A stretch of DNA of 64,000 nucleotides from Methylobacterium sp. FF17 (GTDB taxonomy: Bacteria > Pseudomonadota > Alphaproteobacteria > Rhizobiales > Beijerinckiaceae), in assembly GCF_025813715.1 (NCBI RefSeq), contig NZ_CP107532.1:5646501-5710500 (forward strand), written 5' to 3'. Both the position numbers and the translations under genes were made by a program. Shown here piece after piece: positions 20,784 through 31,298 of this stretch. How positions within the stretch are numbered: position 1 is the stretch's first letter; every line of letters begins with the position of its first letter. A model generated the notes under the pieces. That model made no database searches and was not told where the DNA came from. It was given only the letters and a program-made list of their open reading frames with translations.

Positions 20784-21539
20784 ATGGCCGTAAAGATGGA
20801 TCCGATCCACCAGTTCGAGCTCAAGCCGCTGGTCTCCTTCGGTCATATCGGCAACCAGGAGATCGCGTTCACGCAGTCGGCCCTGTACATGTTCGCCGCC
20901 GTCGGGATCATCGCGCTGATCACCGTGGTGGCGACCGCCCGCCGCTCGGTGGTGCCCGGCCGCATGCAGTCGATGGCCGAGGTATTCTACGAGTTCATCG
21001 GCTCGACCCTGCGCCAGTCCGCCGGCCACGGCTCCGAGCGGTTCATGCCGCTGATCTTCTCGCTCTTCATGTTCGTGCTCGTGCTGAACATGCTCGGCAT
21101 GATCCCCTACGCCTTCGCGGTCACCAGCCACATCATCGTCACCTTCGCGCTGGCCTTCCTCGTGATCGGCACCGTGATCGTGTACGGCTTCATGGCCCAT
21201 GGCACGAAGTTCCTGAAGGTGTTCGTCCCCTCCGGCGTGCCCGGCTGGCTGCTGCCGATGATCGTGGCCATCGAGATCGTCTCCTTCATCTCGCGCCCCA
21301 TCAGCCTCGCGGTGCGTCTCTTCGCCAACGTGCTTGCCGGCCACATCGCCCTCAAGATCTTCGCGGGCTTCGTGCCGGCCCTGCTCGCCGCTGGCGCCTG
21401 GGGGGCGATCTCCCCGCTGCCGCTGGCGCTCAGCGTCGCCGTCACGGCCCTCGAATTCCTCGTCGCCGGTCTGCAGGCCTACGTCTTCGCGACGCTCGCC
21501 TCGATCTATCTCAGCGACGCGCTGCATCCCGGCCACTGA
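20784..21539 (+). CDS. atpB: ATP synthase F0 subunit a
   Basis: This 251-residue protein has six membrane helices. It carries the conserved segment [15 protein letters not shown] with the essential arginine facing the c-ring, and the C-terminal helix [20 protein letters not shown]. It forms the proton half-channels. The ATG follows GGACGGGAGCGGCA. It leads the F0 cluster atpB-atpE-atpF'-atpF; the F1 genes are not in this window, as is usual in this order. Confidence 0.97.
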   Translation: MAVKMDPIHQFELKPLVSFGHIGNQEIAFTQSALYMFAAVGIIALITVVATARRSVVPGRMQSMAEVFYEFIGSTLRQSAGHGSERFMPLIFSLFMFVLVLNMLGMIPYAFAVTSHIIVTFALAFLVIGTVIVYGFMAHGTKFLKVFVPSGVPGWLLPMIVAIEIVSFISRPISLAVRLFANVLAGHIALKIFAGFVPALLAAGAWGAISPLPLALSVAVTALEFLVAGLQAYVFATLASIYLSDALHPGH

Positions 21540-21651
21540 GGCCGGGGCATCCCGGCCCTCGTGGCCGGGGCACCTCCTTCCGTCCCCGGTTCGCGCTCGC
21601 GGCCCGGATTCCTCTCCACGCAACGACCGAACCGACTCCAGGAGCATTTTG

Positions 21652-21879
21652 ATGGATCCCTTAGCTGCCAAGTACATCGGTGCCGGCCTCGCCTGTCTCG
21701 GCATGGCGGGCGCCGCCATCGGCCTCGGCAACCTCTTCGGCCAGTTCTACGCCGGCGCGCTCCGCAACCCGTCGGCCGCCGACGGCCAGCGCGGCAACCT
21801 GCTCCTCGGCTTCGCCCTCACGGAAGCGCTCGGCATCTTCTCGCTGCTCGTCGCGCTGCTGCTCCTGTTCGCCGTCTAA
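21652..21879 (+). CDS. atpE: ATP synthase F0 subunit c
   Basis: This 75-residue two-helix protein has the proton-carrying carboxylate Glu58 in [10 protein letters not shown], the glycine-rich first helix ([16 protein letters not shown]) and the polar loop RNPSA. The ATG follows CAGGAGCATTTTG. It forms the rotating c-ring. The glycine pattern G-x-G-x-G is present, as in typical c subunits. Confidence 0.97.
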   Translation: MDPLAAKYIGAGLACLGMAGAAIGLGNLFGQFYAGALRNPSAADGQRGNLLLGFALTEALGIFSLLVALLLLFAV

Positions 21880-21973
21880 GCCACGCGCGAACCGATACTG
21901 GACCGGACGCGGTACGCCCGAGGGCGTGCGAGACGCGTCCGGTTCATCCTCCTGATTTTACGCGAAGGACGTC

Positions 21974-22537
21974 ATGGCTCAGCCGGCCCATTCGACCGCA
22001 ACGCATGAAGGCTTCGCCGCGACGCCGGCCTCCGAGCATGGCGGCGGCTTCCCGCCCTTCGAGAGCCACACCTTCGCGTCCCAGCTGATCTGGTTGGCGC
22101 TGGCCTTCGGGCTGCTCTACTACCTGATGGACAAGATCGCGCTGCCGCGCATCCAGGGCATCCTGCACGACCGCGCCGTGCGCCTGTCGAGCGACCTGGA
22201 CGAGGCCCAGCGCCTGAAGGCCGAGGCGGATGCCGCCGGAGCGGCCTACGAGAAATCCCTGAGCGACGCGCAGGCCAAGGCCCAGGCGATCGCCCTCGAG
22301 ACCCGCACGGCCCTGGCGCAGGAAGCCGAGACCAAGCGCAAGGCCCTCGAGGCCGAGCTGAACACCCGCATCGCCGCCTCCGAGGCCACGCTGCGCACCC
22401 GCACGGCGGAGGCCATGGGCAACGTCCGCGGCATCGCCGGCGAGACCGCTTCTGCCATCGTCGAGCGCCTGACTGGGCGCAGCCCGGACGAGGCCGCCCT
22501 GGCCAAGGCCCTGGACAGCGTCGCGCTGCCGCACTGA
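21974..22537 (+). CDS. atpF': ATP synthase F0 subunit b'
   Basis: This 187-residue protein has one membrane helix (SQLIWLALAFGLLYYLM) after a short Gly/Ser-rich start, then a long charged coiled coil rich in Ala, Glu and Arg. It forms the peripheral stalk with subunit b. Two different b-type genes in tandem are characteristic of alphaproteobacteria. Confidence 0.93.
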   Translation: MAQPAHSTATHEGFAATPASEHGGGFPPFESHTFASQLIWLALAFGLLYYLMDKIALPRIQGILHDRAVRLSSDLDEAQRLKAEADAAGAAYEKSLSDAQAKAQAIALETRTALAQEAETKRKALEAELNTRIAASEATLRTRTAEAMGNVRGIAGETASAIVERLTGRSPDEAALAKALDSVALPH

Positions 22538-22626
22538 GGCGGGACGCGAGACCAAACCTGACCGGTGGACCCGAGGGCTGAAGACCTCGGGGCTCCCGCC
22601 GGACACATCGAGTTGGGACGACGAGC

Positions 22627-23115
22627 ATGTTGTTGGAAGCCGAATTCTGGGTCGCAGTCGCCTTCGTCCTGTTCATGGCCGTGGTCTGGAAGGTCGGCGG
22701 CTTCGACCAGATTACCAAGGGGCTGGACGGCCGCGCCAAGCGCGTCCGGCACGAGCTCGACGAGGCCCGCCGCCTGCGCGAGGAAGCGGCCGGCGTGCTC
22801 GCCGACTACAAGAAGCGCCGCACCCAGGCCGAGCGTGAGGCCGAGGCCATCGTCGCCTCCGCCCGCGAGGAGGCTCAGCGCATCGCCGACGAGGGTCACG
22901 CCCGCCTGAACGATTTCATCGCCCGCCGGACGAAGTCGGCCGAGACCAAGATCGCCCAGGCCGAGGTCCAGGCCACGGCCCAGGTCCGCGCAGCCGCCGC
23001 CGACGCCGCCGTGAAGGTCTCCGAGGTCATCCTGCGTGAGCGCATGCAGGGCGATGCCGCCCAGGACCTCGTCCGCCGGAGCCTCGGTGAGGTGCGGACC
23101 CGCCTGCAGGCCTGA
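22627..23115 (+). CDS. atpF: ATP synthase F0 subunit b
   Basis: This 162-residue protein has an N-terminal membrane helix ([20 protein letters not shown]) and a long coiled coil ([20 protein letters not shown] and on). It pairs with b' in the stator stalk. A strong terminator follows 25 bp after the stop, ending the atp transcript. Confidence 0.95.
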   Translation: MLLEAEFWVAVAFVLFMAVVWKVGGFDQITKGLDGRAKRVRHELDEARRLREEAAGVLADYKKRRTQAEREAEAIVASAREEAQRIADEGHARLNDFIARRTKSAETKIAQAEVQATAQVRAAAADAAVKVSEVILRERMQGDAAQDLVRRSLGEVRTRLQA

Positions 23116-23139
23116 GGGCCGCTCGAACCCCATCCGAAG

Positions 23140-23163
23140 AAGCCGCCGCGAGGCGGCTTTTTC
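23140..23163 (+). terminator. Intrinsic terminator after atpF
   Basis: The perfect 8-bp stem AAGCCGCC / GGCGGCTT with loop GCGA is followed by TTTTCGTTTT. It lies 25 bases after the atpF stop. Confidence 0.9.
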
Positions 23164-23258
23164 GTTTTCCAGGGCCATGAACCGGGCCCATGAACCCGAA
23201 GCACCCGCCCCCGAGCCCCGGCCCGGCCGCGCCATCGTCACGCCGCAGCGGAGCCCCG

Positions 23259-24226
<968 letters not shown>

Positions 24227-24230
<4 letters not shown>

Positions 24231-24988
24231 ACTGGTACGCGGTCCGCGCCATCTACGGCTTCGAGATGGCGCGCTTCTGGCGCACGGCCCTGCAGAGCAT
24301 CGTCGCCCCCGTCATCGCCACCTCGCTCTACTTCGTGGTGTTCGGGGCCGCGATCGGCTCCCGCATCACCGCCGTGGACGGGGTTGCCTACGGCGCCTTC
24401 ATCGTGCCCGGCCTGATGATGCTGTCGCTCCTGACGCAAAGCATCGCCAACGCCTCGTTCGGCATCTACTTCCCGCGCTTTGCCGGCACGATCTACGAGA
24501 TCCTCTCGGCCCCGGTCTCACCGCTGGAGATCGTGCTCGGCTATGTCGGGGCGGCAGCGTCGAAATCGATCCTGATCAGCCTGATCATCCTCGCGACCGC
24601 TGCCCTGTTCGTGCCCCTGCGCATCGAACACCCCTTCGTGATGGTGCTGTTCCTGCTGCTCACGGCGGTGACGTTCAGCCTGTTCGGCTTCCTCATCGGC
24701 CTCTGGGCGGACGGGTTCGAGAAGCTGCAGCTGGTGCCGCTTCTCGTCGTCACCCCGCTGACCTTCCTCGGCGGCAGCTTCTACGCCATCGAGATGCTGC
24801 CCCCGTTCTGGCGGGCGCTGAGCCTCGCCAATCCGGTGGTCTACCTCATCAGCGGGTTCCGCTGGTCGTTCTTCGGCACCTCCGACGTCGGCATCGGGAT
24901 CAGCATCACCATGGCGCTGGTCTTCCTCGGCCTCTGCCTTGCCGGCGTCACCTGGATCTTCCGTACCGGGTATCGCCTGAAGAGTTGA
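24227..24988 (+). CDS. ABC-2 type transporter permease
   Basis: This 253-residue membrane protein has about six helices. It contains [20 protein letters not shown] and the ABC-2 family stretch [20 protein letters not shown]. It matches YadH/NodJ-type permeases. Its ATG overlaps the upstream ATPase stop by 4 bases. With that ATPase it should form an exporter, perhaps for a lipid- or polysaccharide-linked substrate; nothing nearby identifies the cargo. Confidence 0.92.
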
Positions 24989-25065
24989 GCGCACCCCAGC
25001 CGACCGCACCCAGGATCCGCATCCGGTCGTGGCTTTCGGTTCGGGGCGCCGAATGGCGTCCGGGC

Positions 25066-25857
25066 TCAGGCGCGCGCGGCGAGAAAGTCCAGCACGCCCG
25101 TGCGGTGTCCCCGATCGCCCACTGCCGTGCTGTGGTCGCGGTTGGGCAGTTCCAGGGCCTTGGCGTTCGGCATCAGGGCCGCGAGCGCCGGGCCGGATCC
25201 AGAGACTGTGTCGAGGGTGCCGGTGGTGACGAGGGTCGGTGCCTCGATCTGTGCCACCTCGGCCCGCGACAGGGCCTGGCGAGAGCCGCGCATGCAGGCG
25301 GCCAGCGCCCGCAGATCGCTCTTGGTCTGCTCCGCGAAAGTCCGGAAGGCGGCAGCGGTGGGGTTCGGGGCGGGAGCACCCGGCTCCGCCTCAAGGGCTT
25401 CGGCGATGCCGTCCGGCAGGCCCCGTCCTTCCACGAGGTGCAGACCAAGACCGCCGAGCAGCACCGAGCGCACGCGCTCCGGCGCGTCGAGGGCGAGGAA
25501 GGCGGCAATGCGCGCGCCCATCGAGTAGCCCATGATGTCGGCTTGACCGATGCCGAGGTGGTCGAGGAGCCGGCGCGCGTCCTGCGCCATGATGTCGGAG
25601 CCGTAGGCCTCCGGGTCGTAGAGCTTCTGGCTCTCGCCGTGGCCCCGATTGTCCAATGCGATGGTTCGATAGCCGGCCTGGGTCAGGGTTCGGACCCAGA
25701 GCGTGTTCACCCAATTCACCGCGTGGTTCGAGGCGAAGCCGTGGATCAGCAGGATCGGATCGCCGGACCCGCCGACCGCCGGCACGTCGATATAGGCGAT
25801 GGCGACACCGTCGGAATCGAAGCTCTGCATGGGCTCTGGCCTTATCGGTCGGGGCAT
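25066..25857 (-). CDS. Alpha/beta hydrolase
   Basis: This 263-residue protein has the alpha/beta-hydrolase pattern. The oxyanion region is ILLIHGFASN, followed by DNRGHGES, and the nucleophile elbow is GYSMG. The late acid segment TGTLDTVSGSG and catalytic His in LPNRDHSTAVG complete the triad. The ATG at 25857 is supported by a strong AAGGAGG site 7 bases upstream. The substrate is not predictable. It lies 70 bp behind the porin terminator. Confidence 0.9.
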   Translation of the reverse strand: MPRPIRPEPMQSFDSDGVAIAYIDVPAVGGSGDPILLIHGFASNHAVNWVNTLWVRTLTQAGYRTIALDNRGHGESQKLYDPEAYGSDIMAQDARRLLDHLGIGQADIMGYSMGARIAAFLALDAPERVRSVLLGGLGLHLVEGRGLPDGIAEALEAEPGAPAPNPTAAAFRTFAEQTKSDLRALAACMRGSRQALSRAEVAQIEAPTLVTTGTLDTVSGSGPALAALMPNAKALELPNRDHSTAVGDRGHRTGVLDFLAARA

Positions 25858-25926
25858 GTCCCTGCCTCCTTGGACCGGCGGCGGCGCGGACGGAAGCCCC
25901 ACCGTGACGCTCCGAGTAAAATGAAA

Positions 25927-25952
25927 GCGGCGGCAGGTTGCCCTGCCGCCGC
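25927..25952 (-). terminator. Intrinsic terminator after the porin gene
   Basis: The perfect 11-bp stem GCGGCGGCAGG / CCTGCCGCCGC with a 4-base loop is followed, read on the minus strand, by TTTCATTTT. It lies 27 bases after the porin stop and before the hydrolase gene. Confidence 0.88.
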
Positions 25953-25979
25953 GTTGTCCTCTCTGGATTGAGCTCGGGA

Positions 25980-27245
25980 TCAGAAGGTGATGCCGGTCTC
26001 GATCATGTAGCGCTCCTGCGAGGTCTTCAGGCCGTCGCGGCCGAAGCCGGTACCGAAGCCGGGGACGATGAGGCTGATATCGTAGAGCTGAACGGTCGAG
26101 AATTCACCGCGGACGAAGAAGCGATCGAAGGTGAAGGTCGGCGTCACGGTGAAGGAGAAGGCCGAACTGCCGGGACCATAGAGGAGGCTCGATCGGCTGA
26201 AGTCCCCACGGGTTCCGCTCTGGGTGATGTACTCGAGGCGGCCGGCCAGGGAGAAGTTGTCTGTGAAGGCATAAGCAGCCAGCAGCGCGGCGCCGAACGT
26301 TTCGGCCCCGGCAACGGGGACGGCGGGGAAATCGTTCCGCTCGACACTGGTGTACTGGACGTACGGCGTCACGATCCAGGGACCGTCAGCGTAGGTGTAG
26401 TTGACGCTGATGATGCTGCTGTTCTGAAGCGTCGCGGGGGTGGCGAACTGGTTGCGGAAGCTGCGTTCCGAGAAGTCGAACTTGTTATAGGTTGAGAAAT
26501 GCGTGCCGCCGTTGATGCCTACAGTGTTGGCGGCGTCGAGCTTGTAGGTGATTGCGCCCGTGACCCAGTTGAGCTCACCCGAGAAGAAGCCGTCCGTCGC
26601 GGCGAACGAGGCCGCCAAGGGGCCGTCCGAGTAGTTGATCTGCACGCCGTGGTTGATCACGTTCTCCTGCGCGAAGAGGAGGCCGCGCGAGATGTTCAGG
26701 TTCTGGAAGGTGAAGGGCAGTTCCGAGCCGATCAGCGTCGGCATGCGGCCGCCCTGGACCGACCAGTTGTCGTTGATCACGTACTTGCCGAAGGCGATCG
26801 GAGCGGGCGAGAAGAGCAGGTTGGTCTGATCGAAGGCACTGAAGATCGGCGCGCCCAGGCCCGGGATCGAATAGGCGCCGACGGCGGCGTAGAATTGGAA
26901 GGGGCCATCGGCCTTCTGGATGAAGCCCATCAGGTTCGAGAAGTCAGCGCGCGCATAGCGATCGGCGGCGATGCCGGGGAGCGCGATGGTGGTCACGGCG
27001 CTCTGATCGTAGAAGTACCCGCTGATCGCGCCGCCGACATAGATGTCGCCGAACGCACCCAGCGTCAGGCAGGCGGGGTTCGGGTTCTGCTTGATGAATC
27101 CGCCATAGGCCGGGAACGTGATCTCCGCCTTGCAGGCCGCCGGTGCCGGGGCGATAGCCACGGGGGTCTTCAGGTCGGCGGCATAGGCGCAGACCGAGGA
27201 CAGCAGCACGGCCGTGAGGGCCAGGAGCGGGCGGTTGATCGTCAT
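25980..27245 (-). CDS. Outer-membrane beta-barrel porin
   Basis: This 421-residue protein has a signal peptide (LLALTAVLLSSVCAYA-ADLK). Alternating aromatic beta strands follow and it ends ERYMIETGITF, with the terminal Phe used for barrel assembly. It resembles the BBP2/OmpL-like porin group common in Hyphomicrobiales. Two Cys residues (Cys38 and Cys59) lie in the first third of the mature chain. The base composition is somewhat lower in GC than its neighbours, as in many abundant porins. Confidence 0.85.
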   Translation of the reverse strand: MTINRPLLALTAVLLSSVCAYAADLKTPVAIAPAPAACKAEITFPAYGGFIKQNPNPACLTLGAFGDIYVGGAISGYFYDQSAVTTIALPGIAADRYARADFSNLMGFIQKADGPFQFYAAVGAYSIPGLGAPIFSAFDQTNLLFSPAPIAFGKYVINDNWSVQGGRMPTLIGSELPFTFQNLNISRGLLFAQENVINHGVQINYSDGPLAASFAATDGFFSGELNWVTGAITYKLDAANTVGINGGTHFSTYNKFDFSERSFRNQFATPATLQNSSIISVNYTYADGPWIVTPYVQYTSVERNDFPAVPVAGAETFGAALLAAYAFTDNFSLAGRLEYITQSGTRGDFSRSSLLYGPGSSAFSFTVTPTFTFDRFFVRGEFSTVQLYDISLIVPGFGTGFGRDGLKTSQERYMIETGITF

Positions 27246-27476
27246 GTTCGGAACTCTGCGGAAGGATCGGCGTTAAGCTCAAGGTCTCAAAGGTTCCGCG
27301 TTGCGGCAAAGCTAACCTTTGTGCATCCGCCTGTTTTTAGGGCAGATTGGACCCGTTCCACCGGGATTGGGTCGCGGTGTTGCCACAATGGAACAGGTTG
27401 TGCCGCTCCCTGCGGGTCGGTCGTCAACCATGTCCCGGCTTGCCGCCGCGTCCGCGCCCTGGCATCAGCAGGCGCG

Positions 27477-28307
27477 ATGAAAGACATTCGACCCTACGGC
27501 ACCTACGCACCCACGGGCCTCGTCGCCCGCATCGCCGAGCAGACCGGGCGGCTCTCCTACGGGAGCTGGGGCGGGCGGCGGCTGTCCTTGTTCCTGCGAC
27601 GCATCGCGATCGGCCTGCTGCGCGGGGCGCCCCTCGACGTGGAGCGCTACGGCGCCCGCATGCGGCTCTACCCGTATAACAACAACTGCGAGAAGAAGGT
27701 GCTCTTCACGCCGCAATTCTTCGATCCCGAGGAGCGCGACATCCTCCGGGCGAAGCTGCGGCCCGGCTGCACCTTCCTGGATATCGGCGCGAATATCGGC
27801 GCCTACGCGCTGTCGGTGGCAGCTTTTGCGGGTCCGGGGGCCCGCATCCTCGCCATCGAGCCGCAGCCGGACGTGTTCGATCGCCTGACCTACAACATCG
27901 CCCAGAACCCGTTCGGAACGGTGAAGGCCCTGGCCTGTGCCGTGGCCGACAAGGCCGGCGAGCTCACGCTCTTCGTCGATCCGCGCAACCGGGGCGAATC
28001 CAGCCTGAAGATCGTGGGCACGAACGAGGGCGCGCAGATCCGCGTGCCCGCGCTGCCGCTTCTCGAACTCGCCCGCAGCGAGGGCATCGACCGTATCGAT
28101 GCCATGAAACTCGATGTGGAGGGGGCCGAGGACCTGATCCTCGAACCGTTCCTGCGCGAGGCGCCGGTCTCCCTGCATCCGCGCCTGCTCATCGTGGAGA
28201 ACGGCACGGACCAGTGGCAGATCGACCTGCCCGCGCTGCTGGAGCAGCACGGCTACCGGCAGACGGGGCGCACCCGCCTGAACCTCATCTTCGAACGCGC
28301 GTCATGA
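27477..28307 (+). CDS. FkbM-family methyltransferase
   Basis: This 276-residue protein has the SAM-binding motif TFLDIGANIGAYALSVA and IEPQPDVFDRL, then MKLDVEGAEDLIL, the FkbM signature. Members O-methylate sugars, polyketides or lipids; the target is unknown. The ATG at 27477 (MKDIRPYGTY) is chosen because the longer open frame upstream is antisense to the porin. Its stop overlaps the convergent MAPEG gene by 6 bases. Confidence 0.9.
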   Translation: MKDIRPYGTYAPTGLVARIAEQTGRLSYGSWGGRRLSLFLRRIAIGLLRGAPLDVERYGARMRLYPYNNNCEKKVLFTPQFFDPEERDILRAKLRPGCTFLDIGANIGAYALSVAAFAGPGARILAIEPQPDVFDRLTYNIAQNPFGTVKALACAVADKAGELTLFVDPRNRGESSLKIVGTNEGAQIRVPALPLLELARSEGIDRIDAMKLDVEGAEDLILEPFLREAPVSLHPRLLIVENGTDQWQIDLPALLEQHGYRQTGRTRLNLIFERAS

Positions 28308-28835
28308 CAGGGCGGCGACCGCCCCGATGACCAGGGCGGCGAGGCTCGGATAGAAGGTCAGGCCGAAACCGAGGGCGCGGGCGGCCGCGCCGCGCCCGTA
28401 GCCGGCCCAGAACAGGAGCCGGCCGGCACAGAACAGGCCCGCCAGCACCGGCACCACGAGGGCATAGGCCTCGAGGGTGACGGCGACGAGGACGTGGGCG
28501 AAGACCGCGAGGCCTGCCTGTTCCCCTGTATTCCCCAGAATCGCCCTTGCGATCCTGACGCTCCGCCCGGCGGTGGGGGCCGTTCCGGCGCCGATATCCT
28601 CAGGGGATCCGAAGCGCAGCCGGGCAACGTTCGCGACCGCCGCCGCGAACCAAACCACGACGACGACGTCGACACGCAGGGCGAAGGCGATCCGCTCGCC
28701 GGCGCCCGCCGCCGGGTTCGACGGGCCGGCGAACCCGAAGGCGAGGCCCAAGGCGACGGCTCCGATCAGAGCCGCCCCGGCCGCGCCCCGGCGGACCCCG
28801 CGCTGCTCGCGCAGGAAGACCCGATCATCATCCAT
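28302..28835 (-). CDS. MAPEG-family membrane protein
   Basis: This 177-residue protein has four hydrophobic helices and the MAPEG-like stretch RIARAILGNTGEQAGLAVFA (the N-x-x-E-Q segment near the second helix). MAPEG proteins include membrane glutathione transferases, but bacterial short forms are mostly uncharacterised. The ATG at 28835 is chosen because upstream sequence belongs to the sfsA region. It lies 28 bp behind sfsA. Confidence 0.78.
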   Translation of the reverse strand: MDDDRVFLREQRGVRRGAAGAALIGAVALGLAFGFAGPSNPAAGAGERIAFALRVDVVVVVWFAAAVANVARLRFGSPEDIGAGTAPTAGRSVRIARAILGNTGEQAGLAVFAHVLVAVTLEAYALVVPVLAGLFCAGRLLFWAGYGRGAAARALGFGLTFYPSLAALVIGAVAALS

Positions 28836-28863
28836 CGCCGACCTCCCGCGAAGGTGTGCGAAC

Positions 28864-29589
28864 CTACGCCCGCGCGATCGCATCGGCGACAGGGATCGCA
28901 TCGGCCACCGTGATCCCGGCCGGGTCGATCCGGCAGCGATGGGCATGGACGGCGACCCCCGCCGCGCGGGCGGCCTGGAACGCCCGGTCGAAGGCGGGGT
29001 CGAGGTCGCGGGCGGTGTCGAAGCGGGCGGCCCGCATCTGCACCACGATGACGACCATGGCGCGCCCGCCCGCCCGCACCACCGCCGCGAGGTCGTCCAT
29101 GTGGCGCGCGCTCCGGGCCGCGACGCAATCGGGGAACTCGGCGAGGCCGGGCGCGCGCATGAGGTGGCAGTTCTTCACCTCCACGTGGCCAGGCGGCATC
29201 CCCTCCCCGCTCGCGAGGAAGTCGACCCGGCTTCCCTGTCCATAGCGGACCTCCGGGCGAAGGCGCGTGTACCCCGCCAGCGGCGGCAGGGCCCCCTGCG
29301 CGAAGGCCTCGGCCACCAGGGCGTTGGGGCGCATCGTGTTGATGCCGACCCATTGCGGCCCGCCGGGCAGGTCCGCCTCGACGAGTTCCCAGGAGAAGCC
29401 GAGCTTGCGCGCCGGGTTCGTGGACGCCGACAGCAGGGCGCGGGACCCCGGGGCGAGCAGGCCGAGCATCGCGCCCGGATTGGCGCAGTGGGCCGTGACG
29501 AGCGAGCCGTCGCCCAGTTCCATATCGGCCAGGAAGCGCTTGTAGCGGCGCACGAGGCGCGCCTCGATCAGGGGCGCGGAAAAGCGCAT
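28864..29589 (-). CDS. sfsA: DNA/RNA nuclease SfsA
   Basis: This 241-residue SfsA homologue starts MRFSAPLIEARLVRRYKRFL. Typical segments include VTAHCANPGAMLGLL, SRALLSASTNPARKL, SRVDFLASG and HVEVKNCHLM, the last resembling a PD-(D/E)xK nuclease core. SfsA was first linked to sugar fermentation and later shown to bind and cut nucleic acid. MAPEG follows in the same direction. Confidence 0.94.
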   Translation of the reverse strand: MRFSAPLIEARLVRRYKRFLADMELGDGSLVTAHCANPGAMLGLLAPGSRALLSASTNPARKLGFSWELVEADLPGGPQWVGINTMRPNALVAEAFAQGALPPLAGYTRLRPEVRYGQGSRVDFLASGEGMPPGHVEVKNCHLMRAPGLAEFPDCVAARSARHMDDLAAVVRAGGRAMVVIVVQMRAARFDTARDLDPAFDRAFQAARAAGVAVHAHRCRIDPAGITVADAIPVADAIARA

Positions 29590-29754
29590 CGGAGCCTCCG
29601 GAGCGTGAAAAAAGTTCGATTCCCGTCATCCGTCGACACGGAATCGGGCGCCCGCGCGGTGCGCGGGCTGGTCAGTGCCCATCGGATGCGACAAACTTCG
29701 ACGGGCGCGCCCGGGGTCTCTTCGGGCATGTCGCTGTTCGTCCGTGAGGCCGCC

Positions 29755-30546
29755 ATGTTCAACCTGTTCGACATCCTCCAGGCGCAGGCGGGCGCCAATG
29801 TCCAGGGTCTCGGACGGCAGTTCGGGCTGACGCCGGATCAGAGCCTGCGGGCGATGGAGGCGCTCCTGCCCGCGCTGACCATGGGGCTGCAGCGCAACGC
29901 GGCCAACGATCCCATGGGCATTGCCCATCTGTTCAACCTCGTGGGCCCGACGCCGCCGCCGGCCCAGTCGCCGCAGATGGAGATTCTGGTCAAGCAGCTC
30001 TTCGGCTCGTCGCATCTCAATCAGGCCATCCTTCAGCAGGCCGCCACCGTGAGCGGCGTCGCCACACCGGCCCTGAAGCAGATGCTTCCGGTCATGGCCG
30101 GCATGGTCGTGGCGGGCATCGTCCACGTCATGGTCAACCAGGCTCCGGCCCCCGCGCCGCAGCCGGCGCCCCAGCCCTTCGGGTTCACGCCCCAGGCCTG
30201 GTCGGAGATGATGCAGGCGTTCCTGCGATCCGGCGGGGCCGCCCTGCCCGCCGCAAGCGTACCTCAGGCCCGGAAGGCTCCGCCCCGCCTGACCATGGCG
30301 GCGAAGCCCGAGCCGGCCCCTCGGGACGCGGCCGCGACGGACGCGCCCTTCGCGGTGATGCAGCAGATGTTCCAGACCGGTTTGGAGGTGCAGCAGGAGA
30401 ACGCCCGCGCGATGCAGCGCCTGTTCGATACCTTCTGGCAGGCCCCGCAGGACGGAGGTTCGGGTACCGACCGGCCGGCCGCGAAGGGACCGTTCGATCC
30501 AAAGCCCGGTGCGTCGAAGTCGGGGTTCGGTCGCGGGGGGCGCTAG
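29755..30546 (+). CDS. DUF937 protein
   Basis: This 263-residue protein starts MFNLFDILQAQAGANVQGLG, followed by FGLTPDQSLRAMEALLPALT and a helical core (PALKQMLPVMAGMVVAGIV), the DUF937 pattern. The second half is Pro/Ala-rich, with a helix VQQENARAMQRLFDTFW similar to phasin-like or coiled segments. The ATG at 29755 follows GAGG by 5 bases. The function is unknown. Confidence 0.8.
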   Translation: MFNLFDILQAQAGANVQGLGRQFGLTPDQSLRAMEALLPALTMGLQRNAANDPMGIAHLFNLVGPTPPPAQSPQMEILVKQLFGSSHLNQAILQQAATVSGVATPALKQMLPVMAGMVVAGIVHVMVNQAPAPAPQPAPQPFGFTPQAWSEMMQAFLRSGGAALPAASVPQARKAPPRLTMAAKPEPAPRDAAATDAPFAVMQQMFQTGLEVQQENARAMQRLFDTFWQAPQDGGSGTDRPAAKGPFDPKPGASKSGFGRGGR

Positions 30547-30615
30547 GCCGGCGCCGGACACGGTCCTGGGACGCCCCGAGCATTCACCGCCATCCTGCCG
30601 GTCGAGGCGCGACGC

Positions 30616-30843
30616 TCAGAAGGCTCCGGCGAGGCTGTTGCCGATATAATTGTACATCAGCGTCATCCGCTCTGCGAAGAGCTTCAGCGAGCCGGCGATG
30701 ACCAGAAAGGTCAGCCCGGCGATGAGGCCGTATTCGATGGCCGTCGCCCCGGCGCGGTCGGTCCAGAACCGGAGCACGCTCAGGCGCACGGACCGTCCGC
30801 TTTCGGCGCGGTGTCTGGAAACGGTCGTGTCCAGTCTGGCCAT
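30616..30843 (-). CDS. Flp-type IVb pilin (orphan)
   Basis: This 75-residue protein contains DRAGATAIEYGLIAGLTFLV, the class III prepilin motif with the conserved Glu and Tyr after the expected G|A cleavage site, then a hydrophobic helix. The N-terminal leader is about 34 residues, longer than in typical Flp pilins. No tad/cpa assembly genes or prepilin peptidase are in the window. An upstream in-frame start (30891) is less likely. Confidence 0.85.
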   Translation of the reverse strand: MARLDTTVSRHRAESGRSVRLSVLRFWTDRAGATAIEYGLIAGLTFLVIAGSLKLFAERMTLMYNYIGNSLAGAF

Positions 30844-30939
30844 GGGTGCGGGTGGTCTTTCGCCGAGGTCGATCGGGCGAACGAATAGCACCGGTTCCTT
30901 GCGAAGCCTTTAAACCGGTCCCCGACAAATCGAGCCACC

Positions 30940-30969
30940 GTGGCGGAAGCCCGCGAGAGCTTCCGCCAC
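30940..30969. terminator. Inverted repeat, possible terminator
   Basis: The perfect 11-bp arms GTGGCGGAAGC / GCTTCCGCCAC are separated by 8 bases, between the DUF3072 and pilin genes. Neither side has a clear T run, so termination is uncertain. Confidence 0.5.
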
Positions 30970-31020
30970 GATGAGGAAGCCGATCCCCGACGCGATCGCG
31001 ACCGGGGAGCGGACCGGCCC

Positions 31021-31266
31021 TCAGGCCTTGCCGGATTCCTTGCGCAGGGCGTCGATCCGCTGGGAGGCCTCGGCCTTGTCGAGGTCCGGGTCGAACGCCT
31101 CAGGCTCCTTGGCCTCCTCGGAAAGCGTCTTGAGGTAGGACGCCTGGGCGCCCGTCATCGGCTCGCCGCCCGTCGTCCACTGGCTCGGATCCTTGATCTG
31201 GTTCGAGGTGTCCTTCGGGTCGGTCTTCGGGTTGGCGTCCGCCTCGGAATGCTGGGTCTTGGCCAT
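31021..31266 (-). CDS. DUF3072 small protein under an EcfG-type promoter
   Basis: This 81-residue acidic hydrophilic protein carries the DUF3072 core DPSQWTTGGEPMTGAQASYL followed by KTLSEEAKEPEAFD. No signal or membrane helix is present. The ATG follows GAGG by 6 bases. An exact EcfG promoter ends 32 bases before the start, suggesting general stress induction. No biochemical function is known for the family. Confidence 0.85.
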   Translation of the reverse strand: MAKTQHSEADANPKTDPKDTSNQIKDPSQWTTGGEPMTGAQASYLKTLSEEAKEPEAFDPDLDKAEASQRIDALRKESGKA

Positions 31267-31298
31267 GTCTGCCCTCGTGTTCCTGAAATGTTCTGGTG

